Source: Bog-473 sp963840245
GTDB lineage: Bacteria > Actinomycetota > Acidimicrobiia > Acidimicrobiales > RAAP-2
Assembly (NCBI GenBank): GCA_963840245.1
Contig: CAWIYI010000025.1
Span: forward strand, 1 to 64,000
DNA: 64,000 nt
Direction: 5' to 3'
Part shown: positions 1 through 7,845 of the stretch, one piece after another
Numbering within the stretch: the first letter of the stretch is position 1
Layout: each line of letters begins with the position of its first letter
Notes under the pieces: model-generated
Database searches by the model: none
Seen by the model: the letters and a program-made list of their open reading frames with translations, nothing else
What the model was told of the DNA's origin: nothing
Program-made: the position numbers and the translations under genes

Positions 1-1
1 G

Positions 2-74
2 TGGTCGGGCGCGGCATCGATCCGCGGACCTCACGCTTTTCAGGCGCGCGCTCTACCAACTGAGCTACCCGACC
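2..74 (-). tRNA. tRNA-Phe (GAA)
   Basis: Reverse-strand cloverleaf. The acceptor stem pairs GGTCGGG with CCCGACC, the D stem is GCTC/GAGC, and the anticodon stem CGCGC/GCGTG encloses the loop CTGAAAA, which reads anticodon GAA. The T arm has CGCGG/CCGCG around a seven-base loop. The discriminator is A and no CCA is encoded. Confidence 0.96.
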
Positions 75-90
75 GGGTAACCGAGCTTTC

Positions 91-109
91 CCCGCCCAGC
101 AGGGGCGGG
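91..109. repeat. GC hairpin in the tRNA spacer
   Basis: CCCGCCC and GGGCGGG form a perfect 7-bp stem around a 5-base loop between the two tRNA genes. No T-run follows on either strand, so it is not a standard intrinsic terminator. A processing hairpin in a joint tRNA transcript is possible. Confidence 0.4.
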
Positions 110-123
110 TCGGAACTCGGCAG

Positions 124-198
124 CGGACCTGACGGGATTTGAACCCGCGACCTCCGCCTTGACAGGGCGGCGTGCACTCCGAGCTGCACCACAGGTCC
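124..198 (-). tRNA. tRNA-Asp (GTC)
   Basis: Reverse-strand cloverleaf. The acceptor stem is GGACCTG/CAGGTCC, the D stem GTGC/GCAC, and the anticodon stem CCGCC/GGCGG holds loop CTGTCAA, anticodon GTC. The T loop is TTCAAAT and the discriminator is G. It lies about 50 bp from tRNA-Phe in the same orientation, so the two are probably co-transcribed, Asp first. Confidence 0.96.
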
Positions 199-304
199 GT
201 GGCATTGCCGTCGCGCCCCTCGGCCGGTCTGGCCGGCCGCTGAGCAACCCTTCACTGTAGCCTGTCCCGGTTCTGCTCTACCCCGGGAGCGGCCCTGACA
301 GGGC

Positions 305-1057
305 TTACGGGGTGGCGGCGCGCAGGGAGGTCACCCCGGCCTCGAAGCGCGCGTACTTCTCAGATTCGAGCACATCTGCCAGGGCCGAGGCACAAAGCTG
401 GTCGGTGATCTCCTCGGCCTCGTCGTGCTTCGCCTTTATGGCGGCGAAGTCGGGGAACGGCTCGGACCAGCCGAAGAACTTGGCCTGGCCGGGACCTTCG
501 TTGGTGAGGATCGCCTCGAGCGGCGAAAGTCCGACGGCGGTGGTCGCGACCAAATGGATCCCGCCCCGCCACTCGCGAAGGATCTGCATGAGTTGGGCTG
601 CCCGTCCCGAGGCGGATCCGGAGCGGGCGGCATTGCGCCACCCGACGAAGAGGGGGATGGCGGATCCTTCGAGCCCGTCCACGAGCTCCTCGGCCACGTC
701 TGCGATCTCCTCAACTCCTTCGACGCTTCCGTAGTGCTTCTCCCCCCACTTCCCATGAGCCTCGGCCATCTTGGCTGCCGCGCCGGTGGCACCGGCAACG
801 CCGATGCCCTCGGAGAACATGGCCTGCACCGCGCTCGGGGCGAACCAGCCGAAGGCGGACGTCACGACATCGGGTCCCACTTCGCCGAGCATGCCGCCGC
901 GTCCGCCGAAATAGAAGGCGAAGGGGTTGTCCCAGCCCCACTCACCAGCCCACCTGGCGACATCGGGGCTCAGATAGATCATCGACCCGATGTCATGGAT
1001 GGGGACCGAGGTCGCCCTCACCAGTGCGAGCGCGGCGTCCTGATCTGCGGCACCCAT
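305..1057 (-). CDS. SCO6745 family protein
   Basis: A 250-residue soluble protein with no signal peptide or membrane segment. It resembles the actinobacterial SCO6745 family of unknown biochemical role: the family-like stretches are 'GPDVVTSAFGWFAPSAVQAM' near residue 62 and a helical segment with 'LREWRGGIHLVA' near residue 160. These proteins are mostly helical, and no catalytic motif is established to my knowledge. It is transcribed leftward toward the tRNAs, with a second leftward gene 14 bp upstream, so the two may form an operon. Family assignment rests on remembered sequence character and the function is unknown. Confidence 0.75.
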   Translation of the reverse strand: MGAADQDAALALVRATSVPIHDIGSMIYLSPDVARWAGEWGWDNPFAFYFGGRGGMLGEVGPDVVTSAFGWFAPSAVQAMFSEGIGVAGATGAAAKMAEAHGKWGEKHYGSVEGVEEIADVAEELVDGLEGSAIPLFVGWRNAARSGSASGRAAQLMQILREWRGGIHLVATTAVGLSPLEAILTNEGPGQAKFFGWSEPFPDFAAIKAKHDEAEEITDQLCASALADVLESEKYARFEAGVTSLRAATP

Positions 1058-1071
1058 GAAGTCTCCTTGAC

Positions 1072-1602
1072 TCAGCCTGGCTCGTCCGGGCTCGACGACG
1101 TCGAGCGGGAGTCGCGTCGCATACCAGGAAGGGTTCCGACGACCGCCTGCATGAGTCCCGTCAACTCGGTGACCACCGTGTCGAGTTGCGCGAAGCGGTT
1201 GTCGAAGATTCCGACAACACTGGCCAGCTCCGGGGATACCTCCTGCAGCGACCGGGTGGCCTTGGGCAGCTCGGCGGCCAACTCCATCGCCACCCCGCTG
1301 AGTCGTTCGGTCAGGAAGCGGAGTGCCGATGCGGATTCAGAAAGAGAGGGGAGCGACGAGTCCAGTATCCCGACGGCCTGTTCCAACCCGGAGACGGCGC
1401 CCGAAATACCGAGGGCGGCGAAGTCGATGCCCGAACCCGCCTTGTTGACCCCGCCCTGGAGCGGTTCGAGCAACGTCAAGAGCCGGTCCATCCGTTCGGC
1501 GACGTCGTTGATGGCATCGAGTGTCGCCAGTGCAGACGAGGGAAGGCGGAGGACCGCGCCAGGGAAGCCGATCACCGTTTTGACCAAGGACGGAGGCTCC
1601 AT
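1072..1602 (-). CDS. hypothetical helical protein
   Basis: I do not recognise this gene. From the ATG at 1602 it encodes 176 residues starting MEPPSLVKTV. A longer reading with an unlikely polar leader (MRGREELDTC) is possible from 1656. The body is an almost continuous amphipathic helix with regularly spaced Leu/Val/Ala, for example around 'LDAINDVAERMDRLLTLLEP', and ends in a Ser/Asp-rich tail. The composition suggests a coiled-coil or helical-bundle protein, but there is no clear membrane segment. It sits directly upstream of the SCO6745-family gene on the same strand and opposite a TetR regulator, so the TetR operator region at about 1.7 kb could also affect it. Confidence 0.55.
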   Translation of the reverse strand: MEPPSLVKTVIGFPGAVLRLPSSALATLDAINDVAERMDRLLTLLEPLQGGVNKAGSGIDFAALGISGAVSGLEQAVGILDSSLPSLSESASALRFLTERLSGVAMELAAELPKATRSLQEVSPELASVVGIFDNRFAQLDTVVTELTGLMQAVVGTLPGMRRDSRSTSSSPDEPG

Positions 1603-1713
1603 ACGTCGATCATGGGTCGAATGAGGGCAGGTGTCCAGTTCCTCTCGCCCTCGCAAGGATCAGCGACCGCGTCGAGAGCGCCGTGGCAGCTCTGTTCCGG
1701 TGGTCCGGCGGAC

Positions 1714-1739
1714 TATATTGAATCGATGTTCCGAAACAT
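1714..1739 (+). promoter_or_regulatory. promoter with TetR-type operator
   Basis: A -10-like TATATT at 1714-1719 is followed at 1726-1739 by the perfect inverted repeat ATGTT-CCGA-AACAT, extended imperfectly as CgATGTT/AACATtGg. It lies 52 bp upstream of the TetR-family ATG and in the divergent gap with the leftward gene at 1602. The position fits an autoregulatory operator. The protein-site pairing is inference. Confidence 0.55.
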
Positions 1740-1790
1740 TGGTTCGGTTCTGTCTCCGTGGAAATCTGGGCTGCGACCAGGCTCTCTCTG

Positions 1791-2426
1791 ATGCCCCGGA
1801 CGAAGCAGCGAACCCCGGAGCTCCGGGAACGGGTGGGTGCGGCCGCCGCCGAACTCCTCGCCGAGGAAGGTGTGGCCGGATTCACGGTGCGGGCGCTGGC
1901 GGCGCGGGCGGGCACGTCGGCGCCGGCGATCTACGAGCTGTTCGGGCACAAGGCGGGCGTGGTGCGCGAGCTCTACGTCGAGGGGTTCCGCCAACTCTCG
2001 GGCGAGCTGGGGGCGTCGGCCGAGTCCTCTGACCCACTGGCAGACGTGTGGACGCTCGCCACGGTGTACCGCCGCTTCATTCGGGCCAATCGAGAGTTGG
2101 CCGGTGTCATGTTCTCGCGACCGTTTGCGGATTTCGCACCGGGTCCGGACGAGCTCGCCTCGACAAGCTCTGTCCAGAGCTTCGTGGTGGGTCGTGTACG
2201 GCGCTGCATCGAGGCGGGTCGGCTCCGAGGCGACGAGACAGACGTCGCGCAGGTCCTCGTCGCACTCATCCAGGGCATGGCGTTCGCCGAGGTCGCCGAT
2301 CGACTCGGAACCTCGACCGAGTCGGTCGAGCGGCGCTGGCGACTGGCCGTCGGCGCCGCGCTCAACGGCTTCGGCGGACGCGCCGTGTCAGATGATGGGA
2401 CGCGGTCGGGTCGGCGCACGCCGTAG
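1791..2426 (+). CDS. TetR/AcrR family transcriptional regulator
   Basis: A 211-residue regulator. The N-terminal helix-turn-helix spans about residues 10-55: 'FTVRALAARAGTSAPAIYEL' is the recognition region and is followed by FGHKAGVVREL. The C-terminal 150 residues are the ligand-binding helical domain typical of the family. I chose the ATG at 1791 (MPRTKQRTP) because the upstream in-frame ATG at 1758 adds 11 residues unlike a TetR start. Its 3' end overlaps the convergent SDR gene by 39 bp. The palindrome at 1726-1739 is a probable autoregulatory site. Candidate targets are itself, the divergent gene at 1072-1602 and possibly the neighbouring SDR/monooxygenase operon. The ligand is unknown. 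Confidence 0.9.
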   Translation: MPRTKQRTPELRERVGAAAAELLAEEGVAGFTVRALAARAGTSAPAIYELFGHKAGVVRELYVEGFRQLSGELGASAESSDPLADVWTLATVYRRFIRANRELAGVMFSRPFADFAPGPDELASTSSVQSFVVGRVRRCIEAGRLRGDETDVAQVLVALIQGMAFAEVADRLGTSTESVERRWRLAVGAALNGFGGRAVSDDGTRSGRRTP

Positions 2427-3248
2427 GGACGCGGCAGCGCGGGTCAGCGCGCTCTGGTACAGCGTCGCCGGCAGTCGCGAGACAAGGTCGATCGCCTTGG
2501 CGTCAGGGCCAATGAGCGCGCGTCGACGATCACGGCGCACCGCGGTGAGGATCTGCTCCGCGGCCTTCTCCGGTCTGGTGATGAAGGCCCGCTCGAAGTC
2601 GCGCGCCGCCTTCTCGGGGTCTCCCGCGGCGCCACGGACACTGGCGTCCATTCGTGCGTTGCGGACGATGTTGGTCTTGATGCCTCCCGGATGGATCGTC
2701 GTCACCGAGACGTTGGAGCCTTCGATGTCGAGCTCCATGCGAAGGGAGTCGGTGAATCCACGAACGGCGAACTTGGCTGCGTTGTACGCGGACTGCGAAG
2801 GTACGCTGATCAGCCCGAAGACGCTCGAGAGGTTCACGATGTGACCTTCACCGGACCGCTTCAAATGCGGGAGGAAGGCCTTCGACCCGTAGACCACTCC
2901 CCAGAAGTTGATGTTCATGAGCCATTCGAAGTCCTCGTAGGACATCGACTCGACGGTGGCGCCCAGCGCCACGCCGGCGTTGTTGATGTCCAGGTTGACC
3001 TTGCCGTGATCGGCGACCACCCGATCGGCCCAGGCATAGACATCGTCCCGGTCGGCGACGTCGAGGTGCTGCGCCGTGACCTTGACGCCGAAGCCCTCGC
3101 ACTGCGCCACCGTTTCGGCGAGGCCCGAGTCGTCGACGTCGGCGAGCGCCAGGTGCGAACCCCGCTGAGCGAGCGCACGGGCGAGCGCCCGCCCGATCCC
3201 CGAGCCGGCGCCGGTGACGGCCGCGACACGTCCGTTGAACTCTCTCAT
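2388..3248 (-). CDS. short-chain dehydrogenase/reductase
   Basis: A classical SDR of 286 residues. The cofactor motif TGAGSGIG is at residues 12-19, NNAG at 89-92, the catalytic Ser at about 142, and YNAAK with Tyr155 and Lys159. Asp at about 38 after the second strand (ALADVDD) would favour NAD(H). The start at 3248 follows a strong purine-rich site (GGAGG, GGAAGGA). The gene lies 20 bp downstream of a Baeyer-Villiger monooxygenase on the same strand. That pairing is known from mycobacterial ethA/mymA-like loci, where the SDR interconverts the alcohol and ketone and the monooxygenase makes the ester. The long C-terminal part (residues 200-286) is typical of this subgroup. The substrate is unknown. 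Confidence 0.9.
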   Translation of the reverse strand: MREFNGRVAAVTGAGSGIGRALARALAQRGSHLALADVDDSGLAETVAQCEGFGVKVTAQHLDVADRDDVYAWADRVVADHGKVNLDINNAGVALGATVESMSYEDFEWLMNINFWGVVYGSKAFLPHLKRSGEGHIVNLSSVFGLISVPSQSAYNAAKFAVRGFTDSLRMELDIEGSNVSVTTIHPGGIKTNIVRNARMDASVRGAAGDPEKAARDFERAFITRPEKAAEQILTAVRRDRRRALIGPDAKAIDLVSRLPATLYQSALTRAAASLRRAPTRPRPII

Positions 3249-3267
3249 GGGTCCTTCCGCCTCCTTT

Positions 3268-4779
3268 TCAGGCCTCGACACGCTCGCGGGTTGTCGGCAG
3301 GACTGCCGGCCCGGAGAACTCCATGATGGAGTCCTCGATGTCGCTCATTTTCAGAGCGCGGTAGTCGCGCAGGTAACTCTGATGGACCTGCCAGGGGTAC
3401 GTCGCCCCTTGCTTGGGGAGGAGATGGGCGGAACGCTGGATGTACCCCGACGTCAACCCCAGAATGGGTCCGGCCGCGGCAGATGCGTCCCGGTTGCGCG
3501 GCACGCAGGCCGCCAGCCCGCGCTCGCGCATGTAGTTCAACAGACGGCAGACGTAGTCGCACGTCAGGTCGCACTTGAGCGTCCACGATGCGTTCGTGTA
3601 CCCGATGGCCACCGCCAGGTTGGGCACACCCTCGATCATCATCCCCTTGTAGGTGAGCCTGGTGGCCGGGTCGACGGCGCGGCCGTCCACCGTGAGTGCG
3701 ATGCCGCCGAGGAACAGCAACTCGAGACCGGTGGCCGTCACGATGATGTCCGCTTCGAGCTGGCGACCCGAGGTAAGGAGGAGTCCGCTCACGGTGAACC
3801 GCTCAATCCGGTCGGTCACGACCGATGCGGTGCCGGCGGAGATGGCCTCGAAGAGGTCGCCGTTGGGCACGGCGCAGAAGCGCTGGTCCCAGGGGTCGTA
3901 GCGGGGTGTGAAGTGGGTGGCGATGTCGTAGCCCGAAGGGAGCTGGCGCACCAAGCCCTTCATGAGCATGCGCCGGACGAGCTTCGGGTATTTCCGGCTG
4001 ATTTGGTAGAAGGCCTGCGTCAGCAAGGCATGGAACCACTTGGCGGCGGTGCCGGCCTGTTTCGCTGGCAGGAGTTTGCGCAGCATGGCGACGACGGGGC
4101 TCTTCTCAGGTAGCGACGCGATGTAGGTGGGGGACCGCTGAAGCATGGTCACATGGGCTGCAGATCGGGCCAGCGCGGGAACGAGCGTGACGGCGGTCGC
4201 CCCGCTGCCGATGACGACGACCCGCTTTCCGGCGAAGTCGAGTCCTTCGGGCCAGTCCTGCGGGTGCACGATCGTGCCGGCGAAGTCCTGCATGCCTTCG
4301 AAAGCGGGCAGGTACCCGTGGTCGTAGCGGTAGTAGCCGCTGCACGAGAAGAGGAAGCCCGCGGTCAGGTGGATGGACTCGCCAGTGTCCGTCCGCTCCG
4401 CGGTGATGTGCCAGAGCGAGTCCGGCGTCGACCATTCGGCGACGGTGATCCGGTGATTGAAGCGGATGTGGGAGTCGACGCCGGACTCTCGCGCCGTGTC
4501 CTTGATGTACTGCAGGATCGAATCGCCGTCGGCGATGGACTTCTCGCCGTCCCACGGCCGGAAGGAGTAGCCCAACGTGTGCATGTCCGAGTCGGAACGG
4601 ACCCCGGGGTAGCGGAAGAGATCCCAGGTTCCCCCCACGGTGTCGCGGGCCTCGAAGATGGCGTAGTCGGCCCAAGGGCACTCCGTCTGCAGGTAGTGAC
4701 CGGCACCGATGCCGGACAAGCCCGCGCCCACGATCAGGACGTCGAGGTGGGTCCTCTGGTGTGCCGTGGTGGACGCCAT
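3268..4779 (-). CDS. flavin-containing Baeyer-Villiger-type monooxygenase
   Basis: A 503-residue FAD/NADPH monooxygenase. The FAD-binding GAGLSG is at residues 18-23, and the Baeyer-Villiger fingerprint FxGxxxHxxxWP appears exactly as FAGTIVHPQDWP at 166-177. The NADPH-binding GSGATA follows at 191-196. Such enzymes insert oxygen next to a ketone carbonyl to give an ester or lactone. Sequence style is closest to the EthA/MymA group, not the cyclohexanone type. The ATG at 4779 begins MASTTAHQRTHLDVLIVGAG; open sequence farther upstream has shadow-like composition. Together with the SDR 20 bp downstream it probably oxidises alcohols through ketones to esters. Divergent from the MFS gene at 5116, so the 336-bp gap holds both promoters. 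Confidence 0.92.
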   Translation of the reverse strand: MASTTAHQRTHLDVLIVGAGLSGIGAGHYLQTECPWADYAIFEARDTVGGTWDLFRYPGVRSDSDMHTLGYSFRPWDGEKSIADGDSILQYIKDTARESGVDSHIRFNHRITVAEWSTPDSLWHITAERTDTGESIHLTAGFLFSCSGYYRYDHGYLPAFEGMQDFAGTIVHPQDWPEGLDFAGKRVVVIGSGATAVTLVPALARSAAHVTMLQRSPTYIASLPEKSPVVAMLRKLLPAKQAGTAAKWFHALLTQAFYQISRKYPKLVRRMLMKGLVRQLPSGYDIATHFTPRYDPWDQRFCAVPNGDLFEAISAGTASVVTDRIERFTVSGLLLTSGRQLEADIIVTATGLELLFLGGIALTVDGRAVDPATRLTYKGMMIEGVPNLAVAIGYTNASWTLKCDLTCDYVCRLLNYMRERGLAACVPRNRDASAAAGPILGLTSGYIQRSAHLLPKQGATYPWQVHQSYLRDYRALKMSDIEDSIMEFSGPAVLPTTRERVEA

Positions 4780-5090
4780 CACGCTGCCGCTCCGATCAGC
4801 TTGTCGTTCAGGGCGCCGTGGTCCCCGAAGAGCCTGGCCCTCCAGATTTCCACCAATTCGGTCGTGCCGACGTCGTCCGGACGGCAAGAGTGCACCGTGC
4901 GCCGGCGGACGGGTCAGGCCGCCGGGACGGTCCGACCCGACACCGACCCGGTGGCCCTCGAGAACGGCACCAGCACCCATGCCGTCGGTCCTGATGTCGG
5001 TGACCCGACGCGGGAGCGGGGGTAGGGCCGCTCCCCGCCCCCGCCCCGGCCCTGGTCGGGAGCGAATCGGCCGCCGCGGATCCATGACCC

Positions 5091-5106
5091 TGACGTTAAC
5101 GTTAAA
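5091..5106 (+). promoter_or_regulatory. MerR-type operator before the MFS gene
   Basis: The perfect palindrome ACGTTAACGT at 5093-5102 lies in TGACGTTAACGTTAAA, which also reads as two tandem CGTTAA units (5094-5105). It ends about 10 bp before the GTG start of the transporter and is the only AT-rich stretch in the 336-bp gap. Dyads of the form GACGTTAACGT are typical of some MerR-family regulators, and a MerR gene lies in the same operon. Confidence 0.5.
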
Positions 5107-5115
5107 CTTCTTGGT

Positions 5116-6909
5116 GTGAGCACCGCGACCCTGCCCGAGAGGAACGGCTCGGCCCCCCTCGGGACCGTCCCGGACCAGTCCGCCTACCGCTGGATCGCGC
5201 TCGCGACGGTGACCCTGGGCACGCTGATGGTGTTCATCAACCAGTCCATCGTCCTCATCTCGCTCCCCGACATCTTCCGAGGCATCCAGCTCAATCCGCT
5301 CACTCCCGGCAATACGGGCTACTTGCTGTGGATGCTGATGGGGTTCACGGTGGTCCTCGCCGTGCTCGTGGTCACGCTGGGTCGGGTCGGGGACATCTTC
5401 GGCCGGGTCAGGATCTTCAACCTCGGCTTCGTGATCTTCACCGCATTCTCGGTCCTTCTCGCGGTGACCTGGCTGACGGGGACTGCGGGTGCCATCTATC
5501 TGATCGTCATGCGCGTCGGCCAGGGCGTCGGCGGCGCCATGCTCTTCGCCAACTCCTCGGCCATCATCACCGACGCCTTCCCCGCTGATCAGCGTGGCCT
5601 GGGTCTGGGCATCAACAACACGGCGGCGATTGCCGGCTCCTTCGTGGGACTGGTTCTCGGGGGGGTGCTGGCACCCGTCGAGTGGCACCTCGTCTTCCTG
5701 ATCTCGGTGCCTTTCGGGATCCTCGGCACGCTCGTCGCCTACGTGAAGCTGCAGGAACGCGGGACGCGCACTCCCGCCAAGATCGACTGGCTGGGGAATT
5801 TCACTTTTGCGGCCGGACTGATCCTCGTGCTCGTCGGTATCACCTACGGCCTCCTGCCCTACGGCGGGAAGTCGATGGGTTGGACCAACCCCGAGGTGCT
5901 GGCCGAGATCTTGGGCGGCATCCTCGTGCTCGTCATCTTCGGGATCGTGGAGACCAGGGTGAAGCAGCCGATGTTCCGGCTCTCTCTCTTCCGCATCCGC
6001 GCCTTCTCCGCGGGCAACGGGGCCAGCTTCCTCGCCTCACTCAGTCGCGGCGGCTTGATGTTCATGCTGATCATCTGGCTCCAGGGGATCTGGCTCCCGC
6101 TGCACGGCTACAGCTTCTCCGAGACACCGTTGTGGGCCGGGATCTACATGATCCCGCTGACGGTCGGGTTGCTGGCGGCGGCGCCGTTGAGCGGCATGCT
6201 GGCCGATCGCTACGGCGCCCGGCCGTTCGCCACGGGCGGCTTGGTCCTGGCGGCGCTCAGCTTCATCTTGCTGAGCCAATTGCCGGTCAACTTCTCGTAC
6301 GTGGGATTCGCCGCACTCATGTTCTTGAACTCCGTCGGCATGGGCATGTTCATCGCGCCGAACCAGACGGGGATCATGAACAGCCTGCCGGCGAACCAGC
6401 GTGGTGCCGGCGCCGGCATGGCCGGTACGTTCAATGCGTCGGCCCAGGTGCTCTCCATCGGCCTGTTCTTCAGCCTCATGATCCTCGGCCTTGCCTCGAC
6501 GCTGCCGTCCGCGCTGTACCACGGCCTGACGGCACAGGGGATCAGCCCGGCGGTGGCGACCAGGGTCTCGCACCTGCCCCCGGTGGGCAGCCTCTTCGCC
6601 GCCTTCCTGGGGTACAACCCGATGCAGGTCCTGCTCGGCCACGCCGAGTTGTCGCAGCTGCCGCACTCGACCGTGGCCTACCTCACCAGCCGCCAGTACT
6701 TCCCGCATCTGATCGCGCCCGCATTCTCGAAGGGGCTGACCGAGGCCTTCTCCTTCGCGGCCGGTGCCTGCCTGCTCGGTGCCGTGGCGTCGCTCCTCCG
6801 AGGTGGCAAGTACCACCACCCGGACGACGAGAGCCAGGACCAGCGTCCCGAGGACCGGGTGCCGGCCCAGGAGGCCGTCGCCGAGACCGAATCGCTCCTG
6901 GTCGACTGA
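5116..6909 (+). CDS. MFS transporter, DHA2/EmrB-QacA type
   Basis: A 597-residue membrane protein with about 14 hydrophobic segments, as in the proton-coupled drug:H+ antiporter-2 group. Motif A-like loops are visible as 'LGRVGDIFGRVRIF' after the second helix and as 'GMLADRYGARPF' in the second half. The C-terminal tail of about 50 residues is charged and cytoplasmic. The GTG at 5116 lies only 10 bp past an operator-like palindrome, so the transcript may be leaderless or nearly so. A MerR regulator gene starts 2 bp after its stop. This argues for inducible export of a toxic compound, or of a product of the divergent monooxygenase operon. Substrate unknown. Confidence 0.9.
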   Translation: MSTATLPERNGSAPLGTVPDQSAYRWIALATVTLGTLMVFINQSIVLISLPDIFRGIQLNPLTPGNTGYLLWMLMGFTVVLAVLVVTLGRVGDIFGRVRIFNLGFVIFTAFSVLLAVTWLTGTAGAIYLIVMRVGQGVGGAMLFANSSAIITDAFPADQRGLGLGINNTAAIAGSFVGLVLGGVLAPVEWHLVFLISVPFGILGTLVAYVKLQERGTRTPAKIDWLGNFTFAAGLILVLVGITYGLLPYGGKSMGWTNPEVLAEILGGILVLVIFGIVETRVKQPMFRLSLFRIRAFSAGNGASFLASLSRGGLMFMLIIWLQGIWLPLHGYSFSETPLWAGIYMIPLTVGLLAAAPLSGMLADRYGARPFATGGLVLAALSFILLSQLPVNFSYVGFAALMFLNSVGMGMFIAPNQTGIMNSLPANQRGAGAGMAGTFNASAQVLSIGLFFSLMILGLASTLPSALYHGLTAQGISPAVATRVSHLPPVGSLFAAFLGYNPMQVLLGHAELSQLPHSTVAYLTSRQYFPHLIAPAFSKGLTEAFSFAAGACLLGAVASLLRGGKYHHPDDESQDQRPEDRVPAQEAVAETESLLVD

Positions 6910-6910
6910 G

Positions 6911-7408
6911 ATGGCCGTCTCGACGCCACGCAAGGAGGTGGGGACTTCGCCTGGTGGCGACTGCACCGAGGCCGGCATCCGCATCAGCGACGCGGCCACC
7001 CGAGTGGGTGTCTCGGCCCGAACGCTGCGGTACTACGAGGAGTTGGGCCTGCTGACGCCGTCGCTGTACACCGCGGGCGGGGAGCGCCGGTACACCCCCG
7101 ACGACCTGGCCCACCTGCAGCGGATCCTGGAATTGCGCGAGGTCCTCGGCATGAACCTCGACGAGATACGGGAGTTCCTGGCTCTCGAGACCCGGCTCGG
7201 CGAGCTCCGGGCCTCGTACCGGGCCACCAAGGGGGCGACGAGCAAGAAGGCGCGGCTCGAGCAGAAGGCGACGCTCCAGGAGGCTCTCGTCCTGAACGAG
7301 TCCCTGGCCGAGCAGATCAGCGCCAAGCTGGCCCGCATGGACGGGTTCCGGGCCAAGCTGACCAGCGACGCGCAGCGCTGCCGGGAACTCCTGGACGAGC
7401 TGGAGTGA
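6911..7408 (+). CDS. MerR family transcriptional regulator
   Basis: 165 residues. A winged helix-turn-helix spans about residues 23-92: 'IRISDAATRVGVSARTLRYY' is the classic MerR recognition part, followed by EELGLLTP and RRYTPDDLAHL. The C-terminal half is a long charged dimerisation helix rich in Lys/Glu/Leu, with no Cys cluster, so it is not a typical metal sensor. The ATG at 6911 is 2 bp past the MFS stop, which implies translational coupling. The likely target is the ACGTTAACGT element in front of the MFS gene. This is inferred from co-location and motif type; the inducer is unknown. Confidence 0.88.
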   Translation: MAVSTPRKEVGTSPGGDCTEAGIRISDAATRVGVSARTLRYYEELGLLTPSLYTAGGERRYTPDDLAHLQRILELREVLGMNLDEIREFLALETRLGELRASYRATKGATSKKARLEQKATLQEALVLNESLAEQISAKLARMDGFRAKLTSDAQRCRELLDELE

Positions 7409-7481
7409 CCTCGTAGCGTCTGCCCTCGGCGAAGCGGGAGTCCCGGATCCGGACCGAAACAAGGTTGCGTACGCTGGCCCG

Positions 7482-7817
7482 GTGGCCTACGACGAGGACC
7501 TCGCGCAGCGGATCAGGGTCCTGGTCGGCACCGAGCGGGGCGTCACCGAGAAAAGAATGTTCGGCGGGCTGGCCTTCCTCGTCGGAGGGAACATGGCCGT
7601 CGCCGCCAGCGGCCAGGGCGGCATCCTGGTCCGTGTCGGACCCGAGCGGTCGGAGAAGCTCGTGGCGACCACGAAGGCCTCGGTCGCCGTGATGCGGGGC
7701 CGTCCGATGCCGGGCTGGCTCCGGGTCGGCGCCGAGGACGTTGCCACCAAGCGGCAATTGTCCAGGTGGGTCGAGCTCGGGGTCGGGTTCGCTCGGTCCC
7801 TGCCGGCGAAGGGATAG
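7482..7817 (+). CDS. TfoX/Sxy N-terminal domain protein
   Basis: 111 residues from a GTG start. It matches the small single-domain TfoX-N family: an N-terminal helix 'YDEDLAQRIRVLVG', the conserved 'EKRMFGGLAFLVGGNMAV', and a second strand-loop region with RPMPGWLRV. In proteobacteria TfoX/Sxy regulates competence, but actinobacterial single-domain versions are widespread and have no established role. It lacks the C-terminal TfoX domain. It is independent of the MerR gene (73-bp gap). Confidence 0.82.
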   Translation: MAYDEDLAQRIRVLVGTERGVTEKRMFGGLAFLVGGNMAVAASGQGGILVRVGPERSEKLVATTKASVAVMRGRPMPGWLRVGAEDVATKRQLSRWVELGVGFARSLPAKG

Positions 7818-7845
7818 CGCACCCTCGACATGACGCCCCCGGCTC

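Noticed and set aside
91..109. Intrinsic terminator between tRNA genes
   Set aside because: The stem is good but no T-run follows on either strand.
6037..6999. Long leftward open frame opposite the MFS gene
   Set aside because: The opposite strand encodes an unambiguous transporter; this frame is rich in Arg/Gln/His with no motif.
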